Positions 25,235 to 34,966 are shown, counted from the stretch's first letter. The stretch is 64,000 nt of DNA from Glutamicibacter sp. JL.03c (GCF_025854375.1 NZ_CP107575.1:2728001-2792000); one strand, 5' to 3'. The notes: generated by a model from the sequence alone, not told the origin. Translations and numbers: made by a program.

Positions 25235-27184
25235 CTAGGACAGATCGATAGCGGGCACGTCCGTCTCGAAACCGAAGATCTGCGCATAGAAAGCCAGGGA
25301 ACTTTCCAGCGCCCGCACGATATTTTCCGACTTTCTGAAGCCATGCTGTTCGCCTTCGAAAAGAATGTACGCATGGGCGATTCCGCGTTCGGCGAGCGCA
25401 TCAGCGACTACCTGGGATTGGGCCGGAGGCACCACCTTGTCCTCGTCTCCCTGCAACAGCAGTACCGGGCAGGAGATCTTTGAAACGTGGTTGATCGGTG
25501 CGCGCTTCTCGTAGAGGTCGGCGGCCTCGGGGTACGGGCCTACCAAGGAGAACATGTACTGGGATTCGAAGTCGTGGGTGTCCTGGACCAGTCCGACCAG
25601 ATCCGAAACCCCGTAGCGGCTGATGCCAGCGGTGAAGACATCCGAGAAAGTCAACGCGCATAGCACGGTCCAGCCGCCGGCGCTGCCGCCTTCGATGCCA
25701 ATGCGTGCGGGGTCAGCGATCTTCTGGGCTACCAGTGCGTCGATGACTGCCACGGTATCAGAGACGTCCACGACGCCCCATGCTCCACGCAGGCGGTTGC
25801 GGTACTCGCGCCCGTAGCCGGTGGAACCGCCGTAGTTCACGTCCACTACGCCAATGCCACGCGAGGTGTAATAGGCCACCGTGGCGCTCAGAGTTGCAGA
25901 AGCCTGGCTCGTTGGTCCTCCGTGGACGAAGGTCACGAACGGCGGCAGTTCATCTTCCGACCAGGCGTAGCCATCTTGGGCTGGACGATACAGCAGGGCG
26001 TGCACAGACTGCCCGGCGAGATTCTTGCATTCGAATTCCTCGACGGAGGGCAGCATGGCAGGGTCCGGAAGGTCGCTAATGGACCGGGTCACCGCATGGT
26101 GTTCAAGGGTCTCCAGATTGATCAGGGTGATCTCTTCGCCGTGGGTCATCGACGAGGTTCCTGCCAACAGCCAGTCGTTGCTGATTGCAAATGGCCGAAC
26201 CCGGGTGAAAGGCAAGTCAAGGTCATCAAGTCCCCCGGTATCTGAATGCACTCGGGCCAGCGAGGTCGTCCCTGTCCCGTAGGAACACAGCAGGGTGTGG
26301 GGGTTTTCCACCAAGTACCAGCTGGTGCCGACCTGCCATAGGGGTCCGGCGAATTCCGCAGGGCGGTCGACCAGGCGGGTAGTGCGGGATGATTCGTCTT
26401 GGTATACGTAGGGATTCCACCAGCCACTGGCATCGGAGATGAAGGCCAGCCGATCATCGTCCAGCCATTCCGGCTGCATCACCGACTCTTCTGCGCCGCC
26501 GGCAATGATCTTGCTGGCCAGGATCCCGGTGTCGGTAACTTCGGCCAAGTGCAGGTAGGTGGAGTCCCACGGCATATTCGGGTGATCCCAGCTGATCCAG
26601 GACAGCTTGTCACCGCTGGGGTTCAGCCGCGGAGCGGCCACAAATCGTGCCGCTTCGCTCAGGATCCGGATGTTGGCAGCGTCTTGGGCCGCGCTGCCGT
26701 CAAGCGGGATCTGCACGATATGGCGTACGGGCTCTTCTCGCAGATCTTCCATGATGGCCAGCACGCTGCCTTCGGGTCCACGGGTGAATTCCGCGAAGCG
26801 CAATTTCGGATCGCCCTCAACGGTGCTTTCGGGGGTCACCGGGGTTGGCTCGCCTTGGCCAAGGTGCACCGTGTACACGCGCTGGTCTGCGAAGTTGGCG
26901 AAGACGATCATGCCGGTGTGCGAATCAATGAGCTTCCAGCTGGAGCCTCCATATTCATGGACGCGCGAGCGCACGTTGTACGGTGCAGGGATCAGTTCCT
27001 TGCCCTGCTGGCCATCGGTGCTGTATTCGACGAGCGTAATGCGCCCGCCTTCGGCTGGCCGTCCTTCTTGGACAATGATGTGGTCTTGATAGAAGCAGGC
27101 GCCTCCCAATGGCTTTGTCCCTGCTGCTACGTCTTGAGCGGAGATTGATGATGGCCAGGATCCGAAAGGCAAGTGCATAGGCAT
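25235..27184 (-). CDS. S9-family prolyl oligopeptidase-like peptidase
   Basis: A 649-residue protein with an N-terminal beta-propeller-like half and a C-terminal alpha/beta hydrolase domain. Catalytic triad elements are visible: GIEGGSAGGWTVL (nucleophile Ser, about residue 500), LLQGDEDKVVPPAQS (Asp) and FEGEQHGFRKSENI (His). VDVNYGGSTGYGREYRNRL is typical of the S9C acylaminoacyl-peptidase/dipeptidyl-peptidase group. No signal peptide, so it is probably a cytosolic exopeptidase acting on short peptides. Divergent from the DUF1697 gene with 74 bases between. Confidence 0.9.
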   Translation of the reverse strand: MPMHLPFGSWPSSISAQDVAAGTKPLGGACFYQDHIIVQEGRPAEGGRITLVEYSTDGQQGKELIPAPYNVRSRVHEYGGSSWKLIDSHTGMIVFANFADQRVYTVHLGQGEPTPVTPESTVEGDPKLRFAEFTRGPEGSVLAIMEDLREEPVRHIVQIPLDGSAAQDAANIRILSEAARFVAAPRLNPSGDKLSWISWDHPNMPWDSTYLHLAEVTDTGILASKIIAGGAEESVMQPEWLDDDRLAFISDASGWWNPYVYQDESSRTTRLVDRPAEFAGPLWQVGTSWYLVENPHTLLCSYGTGTTSLARVHSDTGGLDDLDLPFTRVRPFAISNDWLLAGTSSMTHGEEITLINLETLEHHAVTRSISDLPDPAMLPSVEEFECKNLAGQSVHALLYRPAQDGYAWSEDELPPFVTFVHGGPTSQASATLSATVAYYTSRGIGVVDVNYGGSTGYGREYRNRLRGAWGVVDVSDTVAVIDALVAQKIADPARIGIEGGSAGGWTVLCALTFSDVFTAGISRYGVSDLVGLVQDTHDFESQYMFSLVGPYPEAADLYEKRAPINHVSKISCPVLLLQGDEDKVVPPAQSQVVADALAERGIAHAYILFEGEQHGFRKSENIVRALESSLAFYAQIFGFETDVPAIDLS

Positions 27185-27258
27185 ATTCTTGATCCTAGCG
27201 ATCTTTGAGTTCGAGAACGACCCTTCCGAAGAATGATTCAGTAGAGCTGGGATAAACG

Positions 27259-27798
27259 ATGAACAAGTATGCCGTCTTTCTTCGAGGCGTTAATGTCGGT
27301 GGCGTGAAGGTCCTGATGAAAGACCTCACCCAGCTGCTTGAGCAGGGCGGTTTCAGCGAGGTCACCACCCTGCTGGCCAGCGGGAATGCAGTCCTCAACT
27401 CCGCGGATGATGATCCCTCGGTCGTCCAAGAGCAATGCAATGGGCTGCTGCGTGAGCACTACCATCGGGAGATCCCCACCCTGGTTTTCACCCAGGAAGA
27501 GATTGAGGAATTGGCCGGGCCCTTTGGCCTGCCATTGCCTGAACCAGTCGAACAGCATCACGGATATCTCACGCTGTGCGCCAGTCCGCTGGACGCCCGG
27601 GAACTCGGGGAGGCAATAGCTGGCTTGGACGTGCCGTACCCTTACCTGGTCACGGGGCGCGCAGTGCAGTGGATCGTCGCCAAAGGGACCAGCACTGCCA
27701 ATGAGGTCGCGAAACTGGTGCAAGCCCAGGCCAAGCGGCGGGTGCTGACCACGCGCAACCACAACACCATGGTCAGAATCGCGAAGATTCTTCGCTAG
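27259..27798 (+). CDS. DUF1697-family protein
   Basis: A 179-residue protein matching DUF1697 by its start (MNKYAVFLRGVNVGGVKVLMKDLTQLLEQGGF), the VTTLLASGNAVLNS segment and the closing ARNHNTM-type motif (here TTRNHNTMVRIAKIL). The family is widespread and uncharacterised; the structure is two ferredoxin-like halves. No neighbour suggests a role. Confidence 0.9.
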   Translation: MNKYAVFLRGVNVGGVKVLMKDLTQLLEQGGFSEVTTLLASGNAVLNSADDDPSVVQEQCNGLLREHYHREIPTLVFTQEEIEELAGPFGLPLPEPVEQHHGYLTLCASPLDARELGEAIAGLDVPYPYLVTGRAVQWIVAKGTSTANEVAKLVQAQAKRRVLTTRNHNTMVRIAKILR

Positions 27799-27860
27799 CT
27801 GCCATTTCGGGTGATAATTGGGCATTGACCACACGTCGCCGACCCGCTTGGGGCACTGGA

Positions 27861-28517
27861 ATGTACATCATGATTGAACTCGTCGGCATCTTCTTCTTTG
27901 CCGTGGCGGGATCGTTGATGGCGGCCCGCCGAGGGTTCGATATCCTGGGGTCAGCCTTCTTGGGAGGGGTGTGCGGCTTGGGCGGCGGCGTGGTCCGCGA
28001 TTTGATTCTCAATGAATCGCCCGCGACCTTTGAACACCCCATCTACTTTGTCCCGCCGGTCCTGGCGGCCCTGTGCGTTTACGCATTCACGCCAGCAGTC
28101 CAGAAATTGCATCGCCTGGTCCAGCTATTTGATGCTGCCGGACTCGGACTGTTTTGCGTTACCGGAACGCTGAAGGCCTTGGAGCATCAGTTCAATCCAG
28201 TGACCGCGGTGCTGCTGGGAGTAATCACCAGTGTTGGCGGAGGCTTGATGCGAGACGTGATTTCCAACGTGACTCCGGATTTGTTCAACCCGCGCGATAT
28301 CTACGTGCTCGCTGCCATGGTGGGTTCCGGGCTGACGGTTATTGCCTGGCATGCGGGAATCATGGGTGTTGGACTGGGAGCCGGAATCGCCGGCCTCGCG
28401 TTCCTCATTCGTGTGCTGTCGCTGCGGTTCGGCTGGTCAGTGCCGTTGGCGGCAGGCCACTGGCATCGCGCCAAGCAGAACCCACCGGCTCCCGATGGGC
28501 CGCAGCGCCACTTCTGA
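27861..28517 (+). CDS. TRIC/UPF0126 cation channel family membrane protein
   Basis: Seven-helix protein built as an inverted duplication. Both halves carry the signature glycine motif: GVCGLGGGVVRDLILNESP and GVITSVGGGLMRDVISNVTP. Bacterial TRIC proteins are trimeric K+-permeable channels. I chose ATG at 27861, preceded by a GGGG ribosome site and placed at the beginning of the first helix (218 residues); a TTG at 27825 would add 12 residues with no good site. The C-terminus is a short charged tail. It is convergent, nearly touching, with an MFS gene. Confidence 0.88.
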   Translation: MYIMIELVGIFFFAVAGSLMAARRGFDILGSAFLGGVCGLGGGVVRDLILNESPATFEHPIYFVPPVLAALCVYAFTPAVQKLHRLVQLFDAAGLGLFCVTGTLKALEHQFNPVTAVLLGVITSVGGGLMRDVISNVTPDLFNPRDIYVLAAMVGSGLTVIAWHAGIMGVGLGAGIAGLAFLIRVLSLRFGWSVPLAAGHWHRAKQNPPAPDGPQRHF

Positions 28518-28522
28518 ACCGC

Positions 28523-29779
28523 CTAGTCTATGCGTTCGAGCTTGCCGAGGTCTTCGGTACTTGGAGAATCATCCTCGATGGTGCGCGGCGAGTTGATGAT
28601 AACCGCGCCGATGAGCATGACTACTAGGCAGCCAGCCAACATGGAAAAGGCCGCGCCCCAGGAGTCCGTGGCTTTCTGCACCACGCCGAAGAGCATCGGC
28701 ACGATAGCAGCGCCGGCGTAGCCCAAACCCTGGGCAAAGCCGGAGAGCACGCCGGAGCCGTAGGTGGTGCGTGAACGCAGGTTCATCATCAGCAGCGCGA
28801 TCGCGAAAGTCCCCTGGCCCAGGCCTGCGGCGCAGACCCAGAGGGCGGTGTTGTGGGTTGGCGACAGGAAGATGCCCAGGTGTCCGGTGATCCAGCAGGC
28901 GGTGAAAATCAGCACTGCGAAGATCGGGTTCTTCAGCCGTGGGACCCACAGCGGAACCAGCAGGCTCACGGGCAACCCGAGGATGGCGAACAGGGCGAGC
29001 ATATTGCCTGCGGCCAGTTCGTCCAGACCGCGGTCTTGCAGATAAGGCGGCAGCCAGGTGAAGTACACGTAGGTCTGTGCCGAGTTGCCTGCCAGGTAGA
29101 TGGCCAGGCCCCAGGCGACCTTAGACTTCCACGGATTGATTTTGGCGATGGGATGTGCGTCGCCGCTGGCGTTCACCGGGTGTTCCGCGCGGGTGATACC
29201 GCGATCAGCAAATAGCTGCACCATCCACGGGATCAATACAATGCCCGAGAGCACAGCCCAGGACCCGATGGAGATCTTCCAGTTGCTCAGGTTGGCCAGG
29301 GGCACGGAGAACTGTGGTGCCATCCAGGTGCCGATGGCCAGCATCGTGACGTAGCCGCTGGTGACCAAGCCGATTTTCTCGGGGAAGTATTTCTTCACCA
29401 ACGGCGGCAGCACCACGTTGCCCATGCCGTAGCCGGCGAGGGTGACGATGGACAAGGCCAGGAACGAATACACCTCTGGCATGAAGACCCGGGCCAGCTG
29501 GCCCACCACGGCCAGCGCGAGCGAAATGATCAGGGTCCTTTCCAGGCCAAAGGATTTGATCAGGCGCGGGGTGAGCAATCCGAAGACCGCAAAGGCGATC
29601 GGGGCGAGCATGGCCAGAAGGCCCGTGGTGAACTCCGTAAAAGGAATGTCGGCTTCAATGCGGGCCAGCAAGGGCGACACTGAGACCACGGCAGCTCGCA
29701 GGGAAAGGGCCAACAGCAGGATGCCCAGAAGCGCTCCTATCCGTCCGCGGATGGGGGTAGCAACGCTGTCTTTCGCCAT
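28523..29779 (-). CDS. MFS transporter, CynX/NimT type
   Basis: A 418-residue, 12-helix transporter. The first helix includes the RAAVVSVSPLLARIEADI pattern that marks the CynX/NimT (cyanate/nitroimidazole) branch, followed by GLLAMLAPIAFAVFGLLTPRL. Substrate unknown; members export or import small anions and drugs. ATG start with AGGAAG upstream. It is 13 bases behind the TetR gene on the same strand, so the two form one operon under the palindromic operator at 30400. Confidence 0.87.
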   Translation of the reverse strand: MAKDSVATPIRGRIGALLGILLLALSLRAAVVSVSPLLARIEADIPFTEFTTGLLAMLAPIAFAVFGLLTPRLIKSFGLERTLIISLALAVVGQLARVFMPEVYSFLALSIVTLAGYGMGNVVLPPLVKKYFPEKIGLVTSGYVTMLAIGTWMAPQFSVPLANLSNWKISIGSWAVLSGIVLIPWMVQLFADRGITRAEHPVNASGDAHPIAKINPWKSKVAWGLAIYLAGNSAQTYVYFTWLPPYLQDRGLDELAAGNMLALFAILGLPVSLLVPLWVPRLKNPIFAVLIFTACWITGHLGIFLSPTHNTALWVCAAGLGQGTFAIALLMMNLRSRTTYGSGVLSGFAQGLGYAGAAIVPMLFGVVQKATDSWGAAFSMLAGCLVVMLIGAVIINSPRTIEDDSPSTEDLGKLERID

Positions 29780-29792
29780 TGAATCTTCCTGC

Positions 29793-30350
29793 TCAGTGTT
29801 CGTTGAGATTCCCCAACTTTTTTAGTGTCGAGACCAACTGTAGTAACCGATCGAGCTCACCATCAAAATTTCGTTGGTACCACGTGCCCGGAAGAGAGAG
29901 CTCGGCGTAGAGCCCCTCGCCGGTGAGCATGACCAGATGCGCCAGGTCCTTGCTTCCGACATCATCGAGAATTCCCCGGTACCAGCGTTCATTGGTGCTT
30001 TCAATTTTCTCGGTGGCATTCTTGACACCGGCCTGGGCCAGCCGGTGCAGGGCCACCAGGTGGCGGTCCAGCTCTGTATCGACTTCTGCGCTGGTGCGGA
30101 TGAAGTAGGCGGCGCCGCCTTCGGTGGCACTGCACATGGCTTCCACATCCCTGGCGATATGCACTTCGGCGGCTTCGATGACGGCATCAGCCAAGGCATC
30201 CTTGGAAGCGAAGTGATAGAGCAGGCCTCCCTTCGAGACTCCGGCGCGTGCTGCGGTGGCATCGAGCGTGGCTGCGCGCTCCCCTTCTTCGCACAATAGC
30301 GAAATATAAGCGTCCAGCACTTTGCCGCGGGCAGCAGGTGGGCGGGCCAT
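29793..30350 (-). CDS. TetR-family regulator
   Basis: A 185-residue repressor. The DNA-binding domain is at residues 1-55 with ATLDATAARAGVSKGGLLYHFASKDALA, the SKGGLLYHF version common among repressors of drug exporters. The C-terminal domain has the usual helical ligand pocket. GGAGAG precedes the ATG. It is divergent from an EmrB/SmvA-like exporter and upstream of a CynX-type transporter. A 28-base palindrome in the shared region is the obvious operator, so it probably represses both exporters and itself until a ligand binds. Confidence 0.92.
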   Translation of the reverse strand: MARPPAARGKVLDAYISLLCEEGERAATLDATAARAGVSKGGLLYHFASKDALADAVIEAAEVHIARDVEAMCSATEGGAAYFIRTSAEVDTELDRHLVALHRLAQAGVKNATEKIESTNERWYRGILDDVGSKDLAHLVMLTGEGLYAELSLPGTWYQRNFDGELDRLLQLVSTLKKLGNLNEH

Positions 30351-30395
30351 GGCTCTCCGTTCCGTTAGGTGGTGATCGAATTAACCTTATCGTCA

Positions 30396-30427
30396 ATTGT
30401 AACTGTACCGTCCAGACGGTACAGTTA
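30396..30427. promoter_or_regulatory. TetR operator palindrome over divergent promoters
   Basis: Perfect inverted repeat, arms TAACTGTACCGTC at 30400-30412 and complement at 30415-30427, 2-base centre. A plus-strand promoter fits inside it: TTGTAA (30397-30402), 17 bases, TACAGT (30420-30425). A minus-strand -10 (TACAAT, complement of 30396-30401) also overlaps. A bound TetR dimer would block both directions. Confidence 0.85.
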
Positions 30428-30479
30428 ACGGAGGTGGTCATCACCACCGTCCAATTACGAAACCCCAAGGGTGAAAGTC

Positions 30480-31997
30480 ATGAGCTCAAACATCTCCGAA
30501 CGCGCCACGGTTCTCAGCAAGCCGCGCCGTTGGGCGGCGTTAGCTGTTCTCATCTTCCCGGTCCTGCTGATCTCCGTAGACAATACCGTCTTGTCCTTCG
30601 CAGTGCCCGCAATTACCTCCGCGCTCTCCCCCAGCGGCAACCAGCTGCTGTGGATCATCGACATCTACCCGCTCGTTCTCGCGGGCCTGCTGGTCCCCAT
30701 GGGATCCTTCGGCGACCGCATCGGGCGACGCCGCCTGCTGTTGATCGGCGCCACGGGATTCGCCCTCGTCTCAGCGGTCGCCGCTTTCGCCACCGACGCC
30801 AACCAGCTGGTGGCAGCACGTGCCCTGCTGGGCATTTTCGGCGCCATGCTGATGCCGGCAACCCTGTCGCTGATCCGCACCATCTTCCCCGACGCCACCG
30901 AACGCCGCACCGCCATCGCCGTCTGGGCGGCAGCCTTCTCCGGCGGTGCGGTCCTCGGCCCGATTGTCGGCGGACTGCTGCTGGAGCATTTCTGGTGGGG
31001 CTCGGTCTTCTTGATGGCCGTGCCGATGCTCCTGCCACTGCTCATCGGCGGGCTGATCCTGGTTCCCGAATCCAAGGACCCGGATCCGGGGCGTGTTGAT
31101 CCGCTGTCCATCGTGCTGATCATTCTCACCCTCTTGCCTTTCACCTATGCTATCAAGACCTTCGCTACCGCACCGTGGTTTGTCGTTCTCGGTTCCGTGG
31201 CGGTGGCCGGGATCAGCGGTGTCGCCTTCGTCCAGCGCCAGCTGAAGCAGGGAACCCCGATGCTTGATGTGCGCCTGTTCAAGAACGCAGCATTCTCCGG
31301 CGCACTGATGGTGAACCTGATCGGCGTGTTCTCGCTGGTCGGCTTCATCTATTTCGTCTCCCAGCACCTGCAGCTGATCGCCGGGCTGAGCCCGATTGAA
31401 GCGGGGCTATGGATGACGCCGGGCTTGGTGCTCACCATGCTTTTCGGATTGATCGCGGTAGGGCTCTCGCGCCGCTTCGGATCACCGAACATCATGGCCG
31501 TGGGACTGATCTTCTCCGCCATCGCCTACACCCTGGTCATGGTGGCGGGCGAAGGTTCGAACGCAGTTATGCTCATGGTGGCCTTCGCAGTATTGGGCAC
31601 CGGGATCGGCATGACCGAGACCTTGTCCAATGACATGACGCTGGCAGCCGTTCCCGCCTCGAAGGCTGGTGCCGCTTCGGCCATCTCGGAAACGGCCTAC
31701 GAGATCGGTTCGGTTCTGGGTGTTGCCGTGCTGGGCACCATCTTGAACTCCGTATACTCCGCGCGGCTGCTGGTGCCTGGTTCGTTGAGCCAGGCACAGG
31801 CCGAGCTGGCTGGCGAAACCCTGGGCGGAGCGCATCAGGTGGCTTCTTCTCTGGGCGGCAGTGATGCCCAGGCACTCATCGAGTCGGCCGCGCAAGCCTT
31901 CGATCATGGCGTACTGCTTACTTCGAGTATCGCCGCCGCCTTGTCATTGGTGGCCGCAGTTCTCGTATTTCGCGTCATCAAACCGGCAATTCGGTGA
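30480..31997 (+). CDS. MFS drug exporter, SmvA/QacA-like (DHA2)
   Basis: A 505-residue, 14-helix exporter. The first helix has the DHA2 motif D1 (VDNTVLSFAVPAI), and motif A reads GSFGDRIGRRRLL. Motif C is GGAVLGPIVGGLLLEHFWWGSVFL. This matches SmvA/QacA-type exporters of quaternary ammonium compounds and dyes. ATG at 30480 is preceded by AAGGG; a GTG at 30471 is in frame but lies on the ribosome site. It is controlled from the palindromic TetR operator 50 bases upstream. Confidence 0.92.
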   Translation: MSSNISERATVLSKPRRWAALAVLIFPVLLISVDNTVLSFAVPAITSALSPSGNQLLWIIDIYPLVLAGLLVPMGSFGDRIGRRRLLLIGATGFALVSAVAAFATDANQLVAARALLGIFGAMLMPATLSLIRTIFPDATERRTAIAVWAAAFSGGAVLGPIVGGLLLEHFWWGSVFLMAVPMLLPLLIGGLILVPESKDPDPGRVDPLSIVLIILTLLPFTYAIKTFATAPWFVVLGSVAVAGISGVAFVQRQLKQGTPMLDVRLFKNAAFSGALMVNLIGVFSLVGFIYFVSQHLQLIAGLSPIEAGLWMTPGLVLTMLFGLIAVGLSRRFGSPNIMAVGLIFSAIAYTLVMVAGEGSNAVMLMVAFAVLGTGIGMTETLSNDMTLAAVPASKAGAASAISETAYEIGSVLGVAVLGTILNSVYSARLLVPGSLSQAQAELAGETLGGAHQVASSLGGSDAQALIESAAQAFDHGVLLTSSIAAALSLVAAVLVFRVIKPAIR

Positions 31998-32290
31998 ACT
32001 ACGCAAAGCACTTACCCAAATTTTTGATTAATTGAGTCAAAGTTATTCAATTGTTGACGGCAAACACGTAGGCTAGGCACTGTAGTTCCAAAGTAATTCG
32101 CGAAGTACCCGTTAGAAGTTTGTGAATGTCGAACCACCTCGGTTGACGCGAGCCCCTTCTAGACGTGAAGTGAATGACTTGGCTGCTTCGCAAGGATTGT
32201 CATCCGCCATGGATGCCAGCAATTGCGTAGATTACAACCAAGCTCGCTAACACCATCGGCGAGAAACGTCTGAAAGGACCAAAAAGTAAT

Positions 32291-32494
32291 ATGGCAACCG
32301 GAATCGTAAAGTGGTTCAACGCTGAAAAGGGCTTCGGCTTCATCGCTCCAGACAGCGGAGATCCAGATGTCTTCGCTCACTTCACCGCCATCCAGACCCA
32401 GGGCTTCCGCACCCTGGACGAAGGCCAGAAGGTTGAGTTTGAAGTTGTAGAGGGTCCAAAGGGTCTGCAGGCTGCAGACATCCGCGCTCTCTAA
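32291..32494 (+). CDS. cold-shock protein, CspA family
   Basis: A 67-residue OB-fold protein with both RNA-binding motifs: [12 protein letters not shown] (RNP1) and VFAHFTAI (RNP2 variant, with alanine for serine/valine). It binds single-stranded RNA/DNA and acts as an RNA chaperone in the cytosol. The ribosome site GAAAGGA lies 13 bases before ATG. The gap behind the previous gene is nearly 300 bases and probably holds a promoter and a long leader, as is common for csp genes. Monocistronic with its own terminator. Confidence 0.96.
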   Translation: MATGIVKWFNAEKGFGFIAPDSGDPDVFAHFTAIQTQGFRTLDEGQKVEFEVVEGPKGLQAADIRAL

Positions 32495-32525
32495 AGAAGG
32501 TCTTTGGCTAACGCCTGACTTTTCA

Positions 32526-32560
32526 AAAGATGGTCATCCGCACCGCGGGTGACCATCTTT
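32526..32560 (+). terminator. intrinsic terminator of csp
   Basis: 11-bp stem AAAGATGGTCA (32526-32536) with 32550-32560, 13-base loop that can pair further, then TTTGCTTT. Confidence 0.92.
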
Positions 32561-32617
32561 TTGCTTTCAGGGGGTCACGTCCGGAATACTTCGTTGCACA
32601 CGCTGGTTACATTAAAC

Positions 32618-33610
32618 GTGAAGCTTTCTATTCTGGATCTTGCCCCGGTCGCTCCCGGGCAGACAATCTCCGACTCATTCAAGTCCTCCGTCCGTTTGGC
32701 CCAAACTGCTGAGCGCCATGGCTACGAGCGTGTCTGGTACGCCGAGCACCATAACATGCCGACCATCGCCTCCAGCGCCACCTCGCTGGTCATCAGCCAC
32801 GTAGCTCACCACACGGAAACCATCCGACTGGGCTCCGGTGGCGTCATGCTCCCAAATCACTCCCCGCTGGTGATCGCCGAGCAGTTCGGCACCCTGGCCT
32901 CCATCTACGGTGATCGCATTGACCTTGGCTTGGGCCGCGCGCCGGGCACCGACATGACCACGTTGCGCGCTTTGCGCCGTGAGCCTTCGGCCGCTGACTC
33001 CTTCCCGCACGACGTGCTGGAATTGCAAGCCTACCTGGCTGGCGAATCCCGCGTGCCCACGGTCCAGGCTACCCCGGGTGCCGGAACCAACGTTCCGCTG
33101 TACATTCTGGGATCCTCGCTCTTCGGCGCTAAGCTCGCAGCCCAGTTCGGCCTGCCTTATTCCTTCGCTTCGCACTTCGCACCTGCCGCGCTGCATGAAG
33201 CGATTCGCGTCTACCGCGACGAGTTCACCCCATCGGACCAGCTCTCCGAGCCGTATGTGATTGCCGGTGTGGGTGTCGCCGCAGCGGAAACCGCCGAGAA
33301 GGCCCACGAGGTTCTCAACGTGGCCAAGCGCCATCGCGTGGCCAGCTTCCTCGGCCGCAACGCCAAGAAGGAATTCACTGAAGCGGAAGTCGATATGCTC
33401 ATGGATACTCCACAGGCGGAGCAGATCCTGGACATGATGCGCTACACCGCCGTAGGCACTGGAGAGCAGGTGGCTGATTACCTTCGGCACTTCGCCACGG
33501 CAGCCCAGGCGGATGAACTGATCACCATCCACTACCCGACCGAAGAGCAGGATCGACTCGCTTCGGTCAAGATCACCGCTGAAGCCAGCGCACTGGCAGC
33601 AGCCAAGTAA
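32618..33610 (+). CDS. luciferase-like flavin-dependent oxidoreductase (MsnO8-type LLM)
   Basis: The GTG at 32618 gives 330 residues starting [16 protein letters not shown], the usual N-terminus of this family; upstream ATG-type starts would only add residues encoded inside the csp terminator. The bacterial luciferase-like barrel motifs are [42 protein letters not shown] and [11 protein letters not shown]. These monooxygenases use FMNH2 from a partner reductase to oxidise small organic substrates. Substrate unknown. It ends in a shared terminator with the convergent MFS gene. Confidence 0.9.
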   Translation: MKLSILDLAPVAPGQTISDSFKSSVRLAQTAERHGYERVWYAEHHNMPTIASSATSLVISHVAHHTETIRLGSGGVMLPNHSPLVIAEQFGTLASIYGDRIDLGLGRAPGTDMTTLRALRREPSAADSFPHDVLELQAYLAGESRVPTVQATPGAGTNVPLYILGSSLFGAKLAAQFGLPYSFASHFAPAALHEAIRVYRDEFTPSDQLSEPYVIAGVGVAAAETAEKAHEVLNVAKRHRVASFLGRNAKKEFTEAEVDMLMDTPQAEQILDMMRYTAVGTGEQVADYLRHFATAAQADELITIHYPTEEQDRLASVKITAEASALAAAK

Positions 33611-33617
33611 AGTCCAT

Positions 33618-33660
33618 AATGCAGTTGATCCCGGCACATGGTGCCGGGATCAACTGCATT
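33618..33660. terminator. bidirectional terminator
   Basis: Perfect 20-bp stem, arms 33618-33637 and 33641-33660, 3-base loop, between the convergent LLM oxidoreductase and MFS genes. Among the strongest hairpins in the window. Confidence 0.88.
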
Positions 33661-33664
33661 AAGG

Positions 33665-34903
33665 CTAGTTCTTGGTTCGCTGGGACATGACAGCCCACAA
33701 TCCGAGGACGGCAGCCAAAACCGAGCAGCAGATGGCGAAAACCAGGATGCTGATCTCTTGGCCGAAGACTCCAACCGCCCAGCCCAAGGCGATCACGGGA
33801 ACCGCGCTGCCCAGGTAGGTCACCAGATAGATGGTGGATACGGTTTGTGCGTGCTGGCGGTCGCTGACGGCGTCCACTGCAGTGGCGAAAGCGGTCCGGA
33901 AGCTCATCCCCTGGCCCAGGCCAAGAAGCACCATGGCCAGCAAAGCCAGAACCAGCAGCTTCTGTTCGGCGGCTACCGCCAAGAGCACGGTGGAAATGGC
34001 CATCAGACCCAGCCCTACCGGCAAGAGCTTCGCGCCGCCACGCACCACCACCTGCGAAAGCGCGGAGATTCCCAGCGGCAGGCCGGCAATCAGTCCGATG
34101 ACCCACGGGGCATCCAGGTCGAAGGCCTGGGCAAGGTATCCGGGGGCAAGGGAGAGCACAAACCCGAAGATTGAGAAGCTCAAGAAACCCACCAAGGCAG
34201 CAAGCCAGAACTGCGAGCGTGCAGTACTGGGAATACCCAAGCGTCGCGGGGCCAGGGCCTTGCCGCGCTGGCCGCGTTCTGCGATGGCGATCGCCGGCCG
34301 GGCCTGGAGGGTGGTCAGCGGAACCATCACCAAAACCAGCAGCACGGCTTGCAGCATGAAGACAGTGCTGCGTCCGCCTGGCAGGTTGGCCAGCAAGCCG
34401 CCCAAGACCGGGCCGAAAGCCACGCCGCCGGAGGAAGCAAGGAGCGTGAATCTAGAGGCCCACTCTGGCTTGGAAGGCAGCAGCTCGCGCAGGGCCGCTG
34501 CGCTGGCACCGGTTGCCAGTGCCACACCGGTTCCCTGGAGTCCACGGCCCAGGCACAACTCAATGAGATTGGAGGCCGAGCCGAAGACGAAGGTGCCGGC
34601 CAAGGAGACCAGCACCGCGATCACGAGCGCGGCTCGGCGTCCGATGTGATCGGACCAGTGGCCCACGGTGCACAAGAAGAACATCAGCGAGCACACGTAG
34701 CTGGCGAAGGCGATGGTCGTTCCCATCGCGCCCAGGTGCAGTTCTGCTTGCAAGGCCGAGTACAGCGGGGTGGCGAGGTTGGCGCCGACCAATAGCAGGA
34801 AGCTTACCGCTACGGTGATAACCAGTCGTGTGGTCAATCCCGGATTCCAGGAGAGGGCGCGATGCTGCATGGGCTGCATGCGCAGTTCACTGATGACAGA
34901 CAC
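33665..34903 (-). CDS. MFS transporter
   Basis: A 412-residue, 12-helix transporter with motif A in loop 2-3 (GHWSDHIGRRAAL) and a GVAFGPVLGGLLANLPGG motif C-like segment in helix 5, so probably an exporter. GTG at 34903 follows GGGAG by five bases. The frame stays open upstream to another GTG at 35049 with an even better AGGAGG site. That would add 49 residues of unremarkable, less GC-biased sequence containing a hairpin, so I prefer the shorter form. It is divergent from an Lrp-type regulator, which suggests amino acids or related metabolites as substrate. Confidence 0.85.
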   Translation of the reverse strand: MSVISELRMQPMQHRALSWNPGLTTRLVITVAVSFLLLVGANLATPLYSALQAELHLGAMGTTIAFASYVCSLMFFLCTVGHWSDHIGRRAALVIAVLVSLAGTFVFGSASNLIELCLGRGLQGTGVALATGASAAALRELLPSKPEWASRFTLLASSGGVAFGPVLGGLLANLPGGRSTVFMLQAVLLVLVMVPLTTLQARPAIAIAERGQRGKALAPRRLGIPSTARSQFWLAALVGFLSFSIFGFVLSLAPGYLAQAFDLDAPWVIGLIAGLPLGISALSQVVVRGGAKLLPVGLGLMAISTVLLAVAAEQKLLVLALLAMVLLGLGQGMSFRTAFATAVDAVSDRQHAQTVSTIYLVTYLGSAVPVIALGWAVGVFGQEISILVFAICCSVLAAVLGLWAVMSQRTKN

Positions 34904-34966
34904 GTTCACTCCCGGTTTCAAAGTAGGTGAGGCCTTGGCGTCCAGGATCGTCCTGAGAAGTTTTTT

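Noticed and set aside
25233-25246. 14-base TCCTAGGACAGATC also present at 43404-43417
   Set aside because: Two isolated copies with no flanking similarity or terminal repeats; coincidence rather than a mobile element or att site.
32549-32617. Longer start for the luciferase-like gene
   Set aside because: It would begin inside the csp terminator; the family N-terminus begins at GTG 32618.
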